Shown here piece by piece: positions 26,374-33,428 of a stretch of 35,858 bases of DNA. Numbering within the stretch: position 1 is the first letter of the stretch; each line of letters begins with the position of its first letter. The stretch comes from Phycisphaerales bacterium (GTDB lineage Bacteria; Planctomycetota; Phycisphaerae; UBA1845; PWPN01): contig JAAYCU010000244.1 of the NCBI GenBank assembly GCA_012729595.1, positions 1 through 35,858 on the forward strand, written 5' to 3'. The notes beneath the pieces were generated by a model, which saw only the letters and a program-made list of their open reading frames with translations, was not told the origin of the DNA and ran no database searches. Position numbers and translations under genes: made by a program.

Positions 26374-26879
26374 GCGATACCGGCAAGCAAGGTTTTGGGG
26401 AAAAGATAGACTTGCGGGTGACCAGCGAACCCGAGCATATCGCCACCGTGCGCCAAGCTGTCCAGGAAGCGGCCGCGTTTCTCGGCTTTGCCGAGGAAGC
26501 CGTTGCCGCTGTTACCCTGGCTATCAATGAGGCTATGGCTAACGTGATCCAGCATGGTTATGGTGGGCGGGCGGGCCAGCCGATCGAGGTGATCATCGAG
26601 CCGGTGCATCGCGGCTCCGCCGTTGGCCTGCAAATGACCGTCCGTGATTGTTGTCCCCACATCGATCCGAGTACTATTGTTGGCCGCGATCTGAAAGATG
26701 TACGGCCGGGCGGGCTGGGCACGCATATCATCAAGACGGCCATGGATGAGGTAGAATATACACAACGCCGTCCGCAGGGTATGTGCCTGAGAATGTTGAA
26801 AATGCTGAACACGCCGCCGACTCGATCAGGGCCGGACCGTTCTACAGACCAGGAGGATTCCGCGCATGGCCGATCATGA
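26370..26879 (+). CDS. RsbW/SpoIIAB-type serine kinase (anti-sigma-like), HATPase
   Basis: The product is 169 aa from ATG 26370; the ORF track extends it wrongly to 26016. Such kinases phosphorylate a partner STAS protein and can also bind sigma factors. The N-box is INEAMANVIQHGYGG (Glu54, Asn58, His62). The G1 region is VRDCCPHIDPS, where the usual DxGxG glycine is replaced (Asp93-Cys-Cys), and the G2 region is VRPGGLGTHIIKTAMDEVEY. The tail (TPPTRSGPDRSTDQED) is disordered. It overlaps the lipoprotein by ATGA and the STAS gene by 14 bp, so the kinase and its likely substrate are translated together. Whether the altered G1 box weakens ATP binding is unknown. Confidence 0.8.
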   Translation: MSDTGKQGFGEKIDLRVTSEPEHIATVRQAVQEAAAFLGFAEEAVAAVTLAINEAMANVIQHGYGGRAGQPIEVIIEPVHRGSAVGLQMTVRDCCPHIDPSTIVGRDLKDVRPGGLGTHIIKTAMDEVEYTQRRPQGMCLRMLKMLNTPPTRSGPDRSTDQEDSAHGRS

Positions 26880-27213
26880 TAATTGTGTCCGGGAAGTGCG
26901 ACGAGAGGGGAACGATATAGTTGTATCCCTGGCCGGCGAAATCGATCTGCACAAGGCACCTGAGGTACACCGCGCGCTGGTGGGCGCTTGCGAGGGGAAA
27001 CCACGGAATCTCGTGGTCAATCTAGAGCAGGTGACATACATGGATTCGTCGGGAATCGGCACCCTGGTGGAAGTGTTCCGGCGGGTTAATGCCTATGAGG
27101 GCAAGCTGGGGCTCTCCGGCGTCGGTCCGCGGGTGCGCAGCCTGTTTGAAATCACCAAACTGGACAAGTTTTTCAATATTTATCCGAGCGAGGCGGAGGC
27201 CCTGCGGGCATGA
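26866..27213 (+). CDS. STAS-domain anti-anti-sigma factor-like protein (SpoIIAA/RsbV type; MlaB position)
   Basis: The product is 115 aa, a complete STAS domain: VSLAGEIDLHKAPEVHRAL, then LVVNLEQVTYMDSSGIGTLV. The Asp60-Ser61-Ser62-Gly loop matches the phosphorylated serine of SpoIIAA/RsbV. The stop overlaps the MlaE start by ATGA. In enterobacteria the STAS protein MlaB occupies the same place next to MlaE and MlaF and is an assembly factor for the ABC transporter. Here the STAS is both in the MlaB position and beside an RsbW-type kinase. I infer that it may link kinase signalling to MlaFE; a sigma-factor partner elsewhere remains possible. Confidence 0.85.
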   Translation: MADHDNCVREVRREGNDIVVSLAGEIDLHKAPEVHRALVGACEGKPRNLVVNLEQVTYMDSSGIGTLVEVFRRVNAYEGKLGLSGVGPRVRSLFEITKLDKFFNIYPSEAEALRA

Positions 27214-28067
27214 GCGACCTTGCTCCCCAACCACGGGTAAACCGGCTGGTAGCGGCGATTACCGCTTTTGGGCAAGCCGTCATTATCGGGGGACAGCACG
27301 CTCGATCCCATGTGCACTATATAGGGGGGCTGGGGTATCTGCTGTATGACACCACGGTGTGGGTATTGCGCTGCCTATTTCTTCCGCGGCAGAAAATTGG
27401 CTGGCCGGCTTTAGCTTCCCAAATGGTCCGCGTTGGTGTGCGGAGCATCGGCATCATTGTCCTTGTGCAATCCTTTATCGGAGTAATACTCGCCCTGCAA
27501 TTGGCTCCGACGCTGGAAGCCTATGGACAACTGGAACGCGTTGCGGATGTCGTGGGGATCGCCATGTTTCGCGAGTTGGGGCCGTTGCTGGCGGCCATTG
27601 TGCTCAGTGGTTTCGCCGGGGCCTCCATCGCAGCTGAAATCGGCGCGATGGTCGAGGCCGAGGAAATCAAGGCATTGCGGGCTCACGCACTGAATCCCAT
27701 CCGTTTTCTGGTCATGCCTCGTTGTCTGGCTACTGTGATTATGCTCATTGGGCTGACCGTCTTATCCGATGTCGTCGGCATACTAGGCGGGATGATCACC
27801 AGTTGGCTGGTGCTGGACATCGGCCCGCGTAAGTATCTTTATTTTACACAGGTGGCCTTGGTTTACAGGGACTTTATCACCGGGCTGGTTAAAGCCGGCG
27901 TGTTTGGTCTGCTGATTTCCATCATCGCCTGCTACGAGGGGTTGAACGTCAGCGGAGGGGCCGTCGGGGTGGGCCGAGCTACGACGGCAACCGTGGTTAA
28001 GTCAATAGTAGTTCTGATAGCAACCGACTGCGTGTTTACCGCGATGTTTTTCCTGTTCAAATTGTAG
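27210..28067 (+). CDS. mlaE: MlaE-family ABC lipid-transport permease
   Basis: The product is 285 aa and matches the MlaE permease family: an N-terminal amphipathic/TM segment (GGLGYLLYDTTVWVLRCLF), then several TM helices with VLVQSFIGVILALQLAPTLE, the hallmark REGPLLAAIVLSGFAGASIA-like run (here MFRELGPLLAAIVLSGFAGA) and EIGAMVEAEEIKALRAHALN. C-terminal TM segments follow (ISIIACYEGLNVSGGAVGVG). It carries phospholipid (by family) across the inner membrane side of the cell envelope together with MlaF and an MCE protein. It overlaps the STAS gene by 4 bp. Confidence 0.93.
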   Translation: MSDLAPQPRVNRLVAAITAFGQAVIIGGQHARSHVHYIGGLGYLLYDTTVWVLRCLFLPRQKIGWPALASQMVRVGVRSIGIIVLVQSFIGVILALQLAPTLEAYGQLERVADVVGIAMFRELGPLLAAIVLSGFAGASIAAEIGAMVEAEEIKALRAHALNPIRFLVMPRCLATVIMLIGLTVLSDVVGILGGMITSWLVLDIGPRKYLYFTQVALVYRDFITGLVKAGVFGLLISIIACYEGLNVSGGAVGVGRATTATVVKSIVVLIATDCVFTAMFFLFKL

Positions 28068-28076
28068 GACTGGGGC

Positions 28077-28967
28077 ATGACGAACGTGGCTGTGGATGTG
28101 CCGAATAATGCGGTGATCGCGGTTCGGGATCTGGTAATGAGCTTTGCCGGACCCGACGGTCGGCTGGTACACGTGCTGGACGGGGTCAGCTTCGAGGTCT
28201 ACGCCGGCGAGACCTTGGTAATCATGGGCGGCTCGGGCTGCGGCAAAAGCACTCTGTTAAACTGCCTGATCGGCGAACTGCGGCCGACCGATGGGCACAT
28301 TTATTATCGAATCAAGGGAATGAATCAGCCGGTTGACCTGCGGGCCATGAACGAGAAAGGGCTGAACGAACTGCGCAAGCGGTTTGGTATCCTTTTTCAG
28401 AGCGGGGCGTTGTTTAATTCCATGACCGTTGCGGAGAACATAGCTCTGCCACTGCAAGAACACTCGTACGTCGATTCGTCGATCATCGACATCGTCGTTA
28501 CCCTAAAGCTTCAGCAGGTCCACATGCTCGAGCATCGGGATAAGATGCCCGCGCAACTGTCTGGCGGCCAGAAGAAACGCGCCGGACTGGCCCGGGCGAC
28601 CGCTTTGGATCCGGAGATTCTGTATTATGATGAACCATCAGCCGGATTGGATCCCGTAACCTCGGCGGCCATCGACCAGTTGATGATGGATCTGTCCAAG
28701 AAGCTGCAAGTGACCTCGGTGGTGGTGACTCATGAAATGGATTCGGCCTTTCGCATCGCCGATCGCATGGTCATGCTGGATCGCGGAAAGGTTTTGAAGA
28801 TTGGCCGTCGCGAGGAATTTGAGTCTTTGCGAGATACATCGCCCGAGAGGCTGGCCAATGACGACGAACGGTTGATACATCAATTTCTTTGCGGTGATCC
28901 GGAAGGCCCGTTGACTAAGGCCGACGGTACGAGCGAATATGAGAAGCTGATTATCGCCGGAGAGTAA
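28077..28967 (+). CDS. mlaF: MlaF-family ABC transporter ATP-binding protein
   Basis: The product is 296 aa. Walker A is GGSGCGKST (51-59). The Q-loop is FGILFQSGALFNSMTVAENI. The signature is LSGGQKKRAGLARA, with Walker B EILYYDEPSAGLDP and switch His VVVTHEMDSAF. The Lys-Lys-Arg in the signature (QKKRAGLARA) and the FQ-GALF context are typical of MlaF. It powers MlaE. It lies 9 bp after mlaE. A C-terminal extension after about residue 250 (TSPERLANDDERLIHQFLCG) is where MlaB docks in the E. coli complex. Confidence 0.94.
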   Translation: MTNVAVDVPNNAVIAVRDLVMSFAGPDGRLVHVLDGVSFEVYAGETLVIMGGSGCGKSTLLNCLIGELRPTDGHIYYRIKGMNQPVDLRAMNEKGLNELRKRFGILFQSGALFNSMTVAENIALPLQEHSYVDSSIIDIVVTLKLQQVHMLEHRDKMPAQLSGGQKKRAGLARATALDPEILYYDEPSAGLDPVTSAAIDQLMMDLSKKLQVTSVVVTHEMDSAFRIADRMVMLDRGKVLKIGRREEFESLRDTSPERLANDDERLIHQFLCGDPEGPLTKADGTSEYEKLIIAGE

Positions 28968-29008
28968 ATTGAAATAATCGGAAGAATGTTCGGTGGAGGA
29001 CAGTGAGA

Positions 29009-29128
29009 ATGAGCGTTGTGCCGACACTCTCTATAACTCGGCCCCTCCGTCAGAAGTCATTACGGTATATGTACGTAGCGATAGAAACCAACGGACGGAT
29101 GCAGTATAGGAAGCGTAATCGGGAGTAG
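29009..29128 (+). CDS. Unlisted 39-codon ORF between mlaF and the MCE gene
   Basis: ATG 29009 is preceded by GGAGG 9 nt upstream. It encodes 39 residues (begins MSVVPTLSITRPLRQKSL, ends QYRKRNRE), and the TAG stops 3 nt before the MCE ATG. The peptide is basic, with no predicted membrane segment. The stop codon abuts the Shine-Dalgarno of the MCE gene (GGGAG), so translation of this ORF would pass over it. It could be a small protein, a leader peptide or a chance ORF. I do not recognise it. Confidence 0.4.
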   Translation: MSVVPTLSITRPLRQKSLRYMYVAIETNGRMQYRKRNRE

Positions 29129-29131
29129 ACC

Positions 29132-30472
29132 ATGCCCGCGGAACGAAACGCCTTCAAGCTCGGTTTGGCGATGATTCTATTTTTCGTGCTGTTCATCGTG
29201 GTCCTGGTCTATCTGGCTCCGGCCGGCGGCGGCAATCTGACTCTTTACGTGCGATTCCCCCACACTCAATTCACCACCAAGCTCCAGCCGGGTGCTCAGG
29301 TGACCTGTGGTGGGCAGCCGGCCGGGAGCATCGAGAAAATCGAACTCCGCGTGGAAACGGACGAAAACTCCGGATACGAGGAATTATTCGCGATCGTCAC
29401 CTGTCGAGTACGGTCGTCGCTTGGGTTGCGCAAGGATTGCGTGATTAGGCCGGTCGAGGCCCTGCTAGGCGGGATGGGCGAGTTGGTCATCAAGGATCGT
29501 GGTCTTGGCGACCCGGTTCAGGCCCATGATATCATTGATGGGGCGCCAACCCCCGGTATCGATGACCTGAAGGACAGCCTTGCGGGCCAATTGGACCCCA
29601 ATGACCCGTCCAGCCTGCTGGCCCTGCTCCAAGCCCAGTTGAAAGGGGAGGATCCCCGCAGCACCATCGGGCGTGTTCTGGCCATTCTCGACGATTTGCA
29701 GGCCGTCAGCCGGAACCTCCGCAACGAATTCGATCCGGGGGAACAACAGGCTCTGTTGGCCAAGCTGCATTCCATTCTGGGCGGTATCAATGATCTGACT
29801 CATAGCCTGCGGACGGAGATGGACCGGTCCGCCGATCAGGCCGCCATCGTTAAAATCCATGATATTATTGATTCGCTGAGCCGGGCCCTGCGAACGACGA
29901 CCGATATGCTGGAGGATAATCGCACTCCTATCCATGAAACCATCAAGCACGTACGGTCCACCGCCGAGATGCTGGACACTCAAATTGTCGCCCGGATCGC
30001 CAGCCAGCTCGATCCGACCGAGGCCGCCGGCCTGCTGGCCAAGGTACACGTCGCCCTGGATCGGCTTAACGGTTCGCTTAAGGATATCGGGGACATTTCC
30101 GCTGCCGGCCGGGAAGTCGTGGTACTCAACACCGAGCGATTGCATCAGATCATCGGGAACTTCAAGGAAACATCGGACCATCTGAAGGCCACCAGCAAGG
30201 AGTTGCGACGGAACCCGTGGCGTCTTTTGTATCAACCAACCCTGGTCGAGGCCGAGCAGGCCAACCTCCACGATTCGGCCACGGCGTTTGCCGAGGCGGC
30301 CACCCGGCTGGACGACGCCATTGCCCGCTTGCAAGCCTTGCAGCAGGCCGGTGGCGGAACCATCCCGGCCGACGACCGTCAGTTGGCTGAAATCATCGAG
30401 CATTTGCACAACACGTTTTCACGTTTTCACCAGGTGGAAACAGCTTTGTGGCAGCAGTTGAAGATCAAATAA
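29132..30472 (+). CDS. MCE-domain protein (MlaD-like), long coiled-coil C-terminus
   Basis: The product is 446 aa. One N-terminal membrane anchor (GLAMILFFVLFIVVLVYLA) is followed by an MCE domain of about 100 residues (NLTLYVRFPHTQFTTKLQPG, QVTCGGQPAGSIEKIELRV, up to LVIKDRGLGD). The C-terminal 270 residues are amphipathic helices with recurring DDLQAVSRNLRNEF, DIIDSLSRALRTT and TSKELRRNPWR. MCE proteins form periplasmic hexameric tunnels that carry lipids from or to the transporter; helical tails in YebT/PqiB relatives reach towards the outer membrane. It belongs to the preceding operon. ATG 29132 has GGGAG upstream. Confidence 0.88.
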   Translation: MPAERNAFKLGLAMILFFVLFIVVLVYLAPAGGGNLTLYVRFPHTQFTTKLQPGAQVTCGGQPAGSIEKIELRVETDENSGYEELFAIVTCRVRSSLGLRKDCVIRPVEALLGGMGELVIKDRGLGDPVQAHDIIDGAPTPGIDDLKDSLAGQLDPNDPSSLLALLQAQLKGEDPRSTIGRVLAILDDLQAVSRNLRNEFDPGEQQALLAKLHSILGGINDLTHSLRTEMDRSADQAAIVKIHDIIDSLSRALRTTTDMLEDNRTPIHETIKHVRSTAEMLDTQIVARIASQLDPTEAAGLLAKVHVALDRLNGSLKDIGDISAAGREVVVLNTERLHQIIGNFKETSDHLKATSKELRRNPWRLLYQPTLVEAEQANLHDSATAFAEAATRLDDAIARLQALQQAGGGTIPADDRQLAEIIEHLHNTFSRFHQVETALWQQLKIK

Positions 30473-30495
30473 CGCTCGACTCGCCAGATTGACTT

Positions 30496-30744
30496 TCAAT
30501 AAATCCCCTTTGACACATATGCAACTGGCGACATTATCGTCGTGAACGAATAATCGTTTGGGATGGTTGAGAAGGGATCAATTGCCGCCGAGGATAAGGT
30601 CGGCGCGGGGTTGGTAGTTGTAATCGTGACCTTACGCAATAGAAAGCGATTAAACCACAAGGGATCGACACGCGGCTGTACCATATAGCTCTTATACCCC
30701 TCGTGATCGTTACGCGGGAACAGCAGTTCGGTACGTTTGATCAA
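30496..30744 (-). CDS. Small hypothetical protein, TTG start
   Basis: The product is 82 aa (begins MIKRTELLFPRNDHEGYKSY, then MVQPRVDPLWFNRFL). It starts at TTG 30744, 3 nt after the stop of the 377-aa gene (30748), and ends just short of the convergent MCE gene's stop. No signal peptide, membrane segment or known domain is visible. The position directly behind the operon and the protein-like composition support it, but it could be a chance ORF. Confidence 0.35.
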   Translation of the reverse strand: MIKRTELLFPRNDHEGYKSYMVQPRVDPLWFNRFLLRKVTITTTNPAPTLSSAAIDPFSTIPNDYSFTTIMSPVAYVSKGIY

Positions 30745-30747
30745 TAG

Positions 30748-31881
30748 CTAGGTTGCCTTGCGTTGCTTGCGGGCCAGTTCCTCCACGCGAGACAGTTGGC
30801 CGCGAAGGGCTTCGGCCTGCGGACTTGTCGGGAATTCGGAAATAATATGCTTGGCTAAGGTCAGTGCCTCCCAGTATTTCTGGGCGGCCAGATACTCCTT
30901 GAATTGCCGCTCGAAATCCTGGCGGATTTGAATGTTGGCGTTGGTTTCCAGTGTTTCCATCTGGTCGCGCAGGACATCTGAATCCGCCCCGGCAGGAAAT
31001 ATCTCCAAGAAGCGGCGGGCTGAATCGAGGGCTTTGATCCAGTCCCGATTATTAACATTTTTTTGTATTTCCTCATGGCTGCGCTGGCGGTGTTCGTGGA
31101 GGTATTTTCGCGTGCGTTCCTCGACGTATTCGTGCAAGTCGCGGGCTGGCGCAGCTTCAGGATATTTCGTGATCAGTTCTTTCACCATCCTCTGGGCCTC
31201 GTCGTACTGGTCAAGGCCCATGAGATCCTCGATTTCCGCCGACACGTGGTTAATTTCAGCTTCCTGGGCTGCCTCCGCCGCTTGCACGATACGTTCCTGC
31301 GTTTGCTTAATCTGATCGTTGGTCCCGAATCGTTCTACTAGGTTGTCTAGCTCTTCGCGAGCCGATTGGAATTCTCCGATAGAGATATAATTGTCGGCTG
31401 CGGCCAATCGATGCCGAAACTCCCTTGTGACCAGACTCTTGAAACGTCGGTTCCGGGCGGTTTCTGGTAAAAGCAGGATTTCCCGGATATCCGCAAGCAA
31501 CTTGACCGATTCGGTGGGGTCGACCAAGGCGATGGTTTCGTTGGACACGTCACCCTGCCCATTGGCGATTGTGTCGGCCAGGGTAGTAGTGCGCTGATCG
31601 ATGGCGGAGAGGTTCCTGGTCAGCGTACGCAGGCGGCGAAGAAACGCGACGGCCGCCAAGCTCAGACCTACCCCGCTTAGCCCGATCACCAGCAGAACGG
31701 CCAAGGCGATCACCCCTAGGGCCAATGTATGCTGTTGACTGTCGCGCAAGAGAACGGTGCCGGCGAAAAGTCCGACCAGCGTGATCAAGGCCATCGCGAT
31801 GAGGATAGATATAAGCCCGTACGTGAGCAGCGGAGGTTGGCCTCGATTGCTATTGACCGTATCACCCGAACGAAGTTTCAT
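30748..31881 (-). CDS. Membrane protein with TPR-like/coiled-coil cytoplasmic domain
   Basis: The product is 377 aa. Two N-terminal membrane helices (LTYGLISILIAMALITLVGL; TLALGVIALAVLLVIGLSGV) are followed by a long helical part. It has a linker with DQRTTTLADTIANGQGDVS and TPR-like helix pairs (ISIGEFQSAREELDNLVERF, QKYWEALTLAKHIISEFP, WIKALDSARRFLEIFP). No enzymatic motif is present. GGGAG lies 5 nt before the ATG. It is the third gene after dnaJ, 24 bp after the 127-aa membrane gene, so the two probably form a membrane unit. The function is unknown; it may organise other proteins at the membrane. Confidence 0.7.
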   Translation of the reverse strand: MKLRSGDTVNSNRGQPPLLTYGLISILIAMALITLVGLFAGTVLLRDSQQHTLALGVIALAVLLVIGLSGVGLSLAAVAFLRRLRTLTRNLSAIDQRTTTLADTIANGQGDVSNETIALVDPTESVKLLADIREILLLPETARNRRFKSLVTREFRHRLAAADNYISIGEFQSAREELDNLVERFGTNDQIKQTQERIVQAAEAAQEAEINHVSAEIEDLMGLDQYDEAQRMVKELITKYPEAAPARDLHEYVEERTRKYLHEHRQRSHEEIQKNVNNRDWIKALDSARRFLEIFPAGADSDVLRDQMETLETNANIQIRQDFERQFKEYLAAQKYWEALTLAKHIISEFPTSPQAEALRGQLSRVEELARKQRKAT

Positions 31882-31905
31882 GTTGACTCCCGGGTTTCAT
31901 CAGAA

Positions 31906-32289
31906 TTACGTCGCATCGTTCTCATCCGTATCTTCCGGTTCCTCCGGCAAGCGGTACATTGCCCATACATCGTCGGCCGGCGTTGGGGGATGTGGCTCCC
32001 GGAATAACCAAACGCGAAAACGACGACTCCAACGTAGCCAAGCCAGACCCGCGAAGGTGAAAATAAGCACCAGCACAATCAGGGCAAGCAGAACCCGCTG
32101 AATGGCTTGGGCAAGGAGCAGTTGCTCCCGTTCCGTGTCAACGGCTGGCCGAGTAGTCGCAATAGATCGCGGCTGCTGCTTGCTGTGCCAGGCAGGCCGG
32201 ATTGCCAGGACGGCAAGAATCAGAATCCCGCTCAGTAGTAAGAGAACACCAGCGATCCGCCATCGGGATTTGTTTTCTATACCGGCCAT
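31906..32289 (-). CDS. Small membrane protein, two TM helices
   Basis: The product is 127 aa with helices at about 11-29 (IAGVLLLLSGILILAVLAI) and 70-87 (VLLALIVLVLIFTFAGLA), and an acidic C-terminus (PEEPEDTDENDAT). The middle (SKQQPRSIATTRPAVDTERE) is probably outside or cytoplasmic; orientation is not clear. AGGTGA lies 6 nt before the ATG. It is probably co-transcribed with dnaJ upstream and the 377-aa membrane protein downstream. No known family was recognised. Confidence 0.6.
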   Translation of the reverse strand: MAGIENKSRWRIAGVLLLLSGILILAVLAIRPAWHSKQQPRSIATTRPAVDTEREQLLLAQAIQRVLLALIVLVLIFTFAGLAWLRWSRRFRVWLFREPHPPTPADDVWAMYRLPEEPEDTDENDAT

Positions 32290-32308
32290 GATAATTCACC
32301 TGCCGCGC

Positions 32309-32332
32309 ATCGCCCTTGGTATATTGGGCGAT
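32309..32332 (-). repeat. Inverted repeat between dnaJ and the 127-aa gene
   Basis: ATCGCCC (32309-32315) and GGGCGAT (32326-32332) flank a 10-nt loop in the 59-bp gap. It could slow or process the transcript. There is no T-run, so it is not a full terminator. Confidence 0.4.
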
Positions 32333-32348
32333 TGTGTGCTCCAATATC

Positions 32349-33335
32349 TTACCAGCCGAGGTCTTGGCGCGGCAAGTTTTCGCCAGCGAGGCGAAATTGC
32401 TCTAACAGCTCTTTTTGCTTCGCGTTAAGGGACTTGGGGGGCACGATCCGGACTACTGCGTATAGGTCACCAGGCGACTTAGGCCCGGTCGTCCGCACCC
32501 CGCGTTCCTTGAGTCGCAACCGGGCCCCACTGGGTGTGCCCGGCGGAACGGTAAGCAGAGTTCGCCCCTGAGGGGTTGGTATATCTACCTTGGTTCCCAG
32601 GGCCGCCTCGGTCAATGATAGTGGTAATTCAAGGTACAAATCGTTGTCTACCCTCCGGTAATACGGATGTTCCCGCACCTGGCAGACGATATAGAGGTCT
32701 CCGGTCTGGCCGCGCCGTCCAGTGCGACCCTTTCCGCGAACGCGAATACGCTGCCCATTGAACACTCCCGGTGGAATCTTGACTTGAATCGTGCCCCGCT
32801 TATCCAAGCTGATCTCGACAGTCGTCCCCTGCAAAGCCTGCTCGAACTCCAGGTTCAAGGGATAGGTTATATCCAGGTCAGATGATTCCGCCTTCCCCAC
32901 CCGCCCATGGGTTCCGTGCTGCTGGAAGAACTCGTTGAAAATGTCCGGACCGCGGTCGCGCCGTCGACCGCCGGCATGGCCTGCAAAGACGTTAAACAGA
33001 TCGTCCAAATCATCGATTGGAATGTCGGGGCCGCCACCGCTTTTCCAAGTGTAGACCCGCTGGCCAGCCGGCCCGCTCCGCCATCCGCTATGGGGCTCGG
33101 CCCCCTCGGTGCCGAGCCCTGCATGACCCCATTGATCGTAGGCTTTACGTTTTTGCGGGTTACTCAATATCTCGTATGCCTCTTGAACCTCCTTGAAATG
33201 CTCCACCGCCGATGGATCATCCGGATTGTGGTCAGGATGGTACTGCTTGGCGAGTTTGCGGTAGGCTCGCTTGATCTGGTCGACGGCTGCATTTCTTGGT
33301 ATACCCAGTATTTCGTAATAATCACGTTTTGGCAT
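32349..33335 (-). CDS. DnaJ/CbpA-type co-chaperone without zinc finger
   Basis: The product is 328 aa from the ATG at 33335 (GGTGAG 7 nt upstream); the track's 461-aa frame adds 133 non-homologous residues. The J-domain is [20 protein letters not shown] with the invariant HPD at 33-35 ([15 protein letters not shown]). A Gly-rich/WRSGP linker (about 70-150) follows, then two DnaJ C-terminal beta domains ([60 protein letters not shown]). No CxxCxGxG zinc motif is present, so the CbpA/DjlA-type class fits. It works with DnaK. It begins an operon with two membrane proteins and is divergent from the nitrilase-like gene. Confidence 0.92.
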   Translation of the reverse strand: MPKRDYYEILGIPRNAAVDQIKRAYRKLAKQYHPDHNPDDPSAVEHFKEVQEAYEILSNPQKRKAYDQWGHAGLGTEGAEPHSGWRSGPAGQRVYTWKSGGGPDIPIDDLDDLFNVFAGHAGGRRRDRGPDIFNEFFQQHGTHGRVGKAESSDLDITYPLNLEFEQALQGTTVEISLDKRGTIQVKIPPGVFNGQRIRVRGKGRTGRRGQTGDLYIVCQVREHPYYRRVDNDLYLELPLSLTEAALGTKVDIPTPQGRTLLTVPPGTPSGARLRLKERGVRTTGPKSPGDLYAVVRIVPPKSLNAKQKELLEQFRLAGENLPRQDLGW

Positions 33336-33366
33336 TGCTTGGCTCACCACTTTCCAGAAAAAACCG

Positions 33367-33396
33367 ATTATAGTTTTGCCGATGGCTCGGTTGCAA
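33367..33396 (-). promoter_or_regulatory. dnaJ-like gene promoter (shares its -35 with the divergent gene)
   Basis: On the minus strand TTGCAA (33391-33396) is followed after 18 bp by a perfect TATAAT (plus-strand ATTATA, 33367-33372). The transcript start lies about 25 nt upstream of the ATG. Confidence 0.55.
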
Positions 33397-33419
33397 CAGG
33401 CCGCCGCGGCTTTTACGAT
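33391..33419 (+). promoter_or_regulatory. Nitrilase-like gene promoter (same TTGCAA as -35)
   Basis: The same palindromic TTGCAA (33391-33396) is followed on the plus strand after 17 bp by TACGAT (33414-33419). The ATG at 33429 is 9 nt after the -10, so the leader would be only a few nucleotides; no Shine-Dalgarno is visible. Confidence 0.5.
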
Positions 33420-33428
33420 CAACCGATT

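Noticed and set aside
28968-29131. Separate promoter for the MCE gene in the gap
   Set aside because: No -35/-10 pair with a 16-18 bp spacer; the gap is better explained by the 39-codon ORF.
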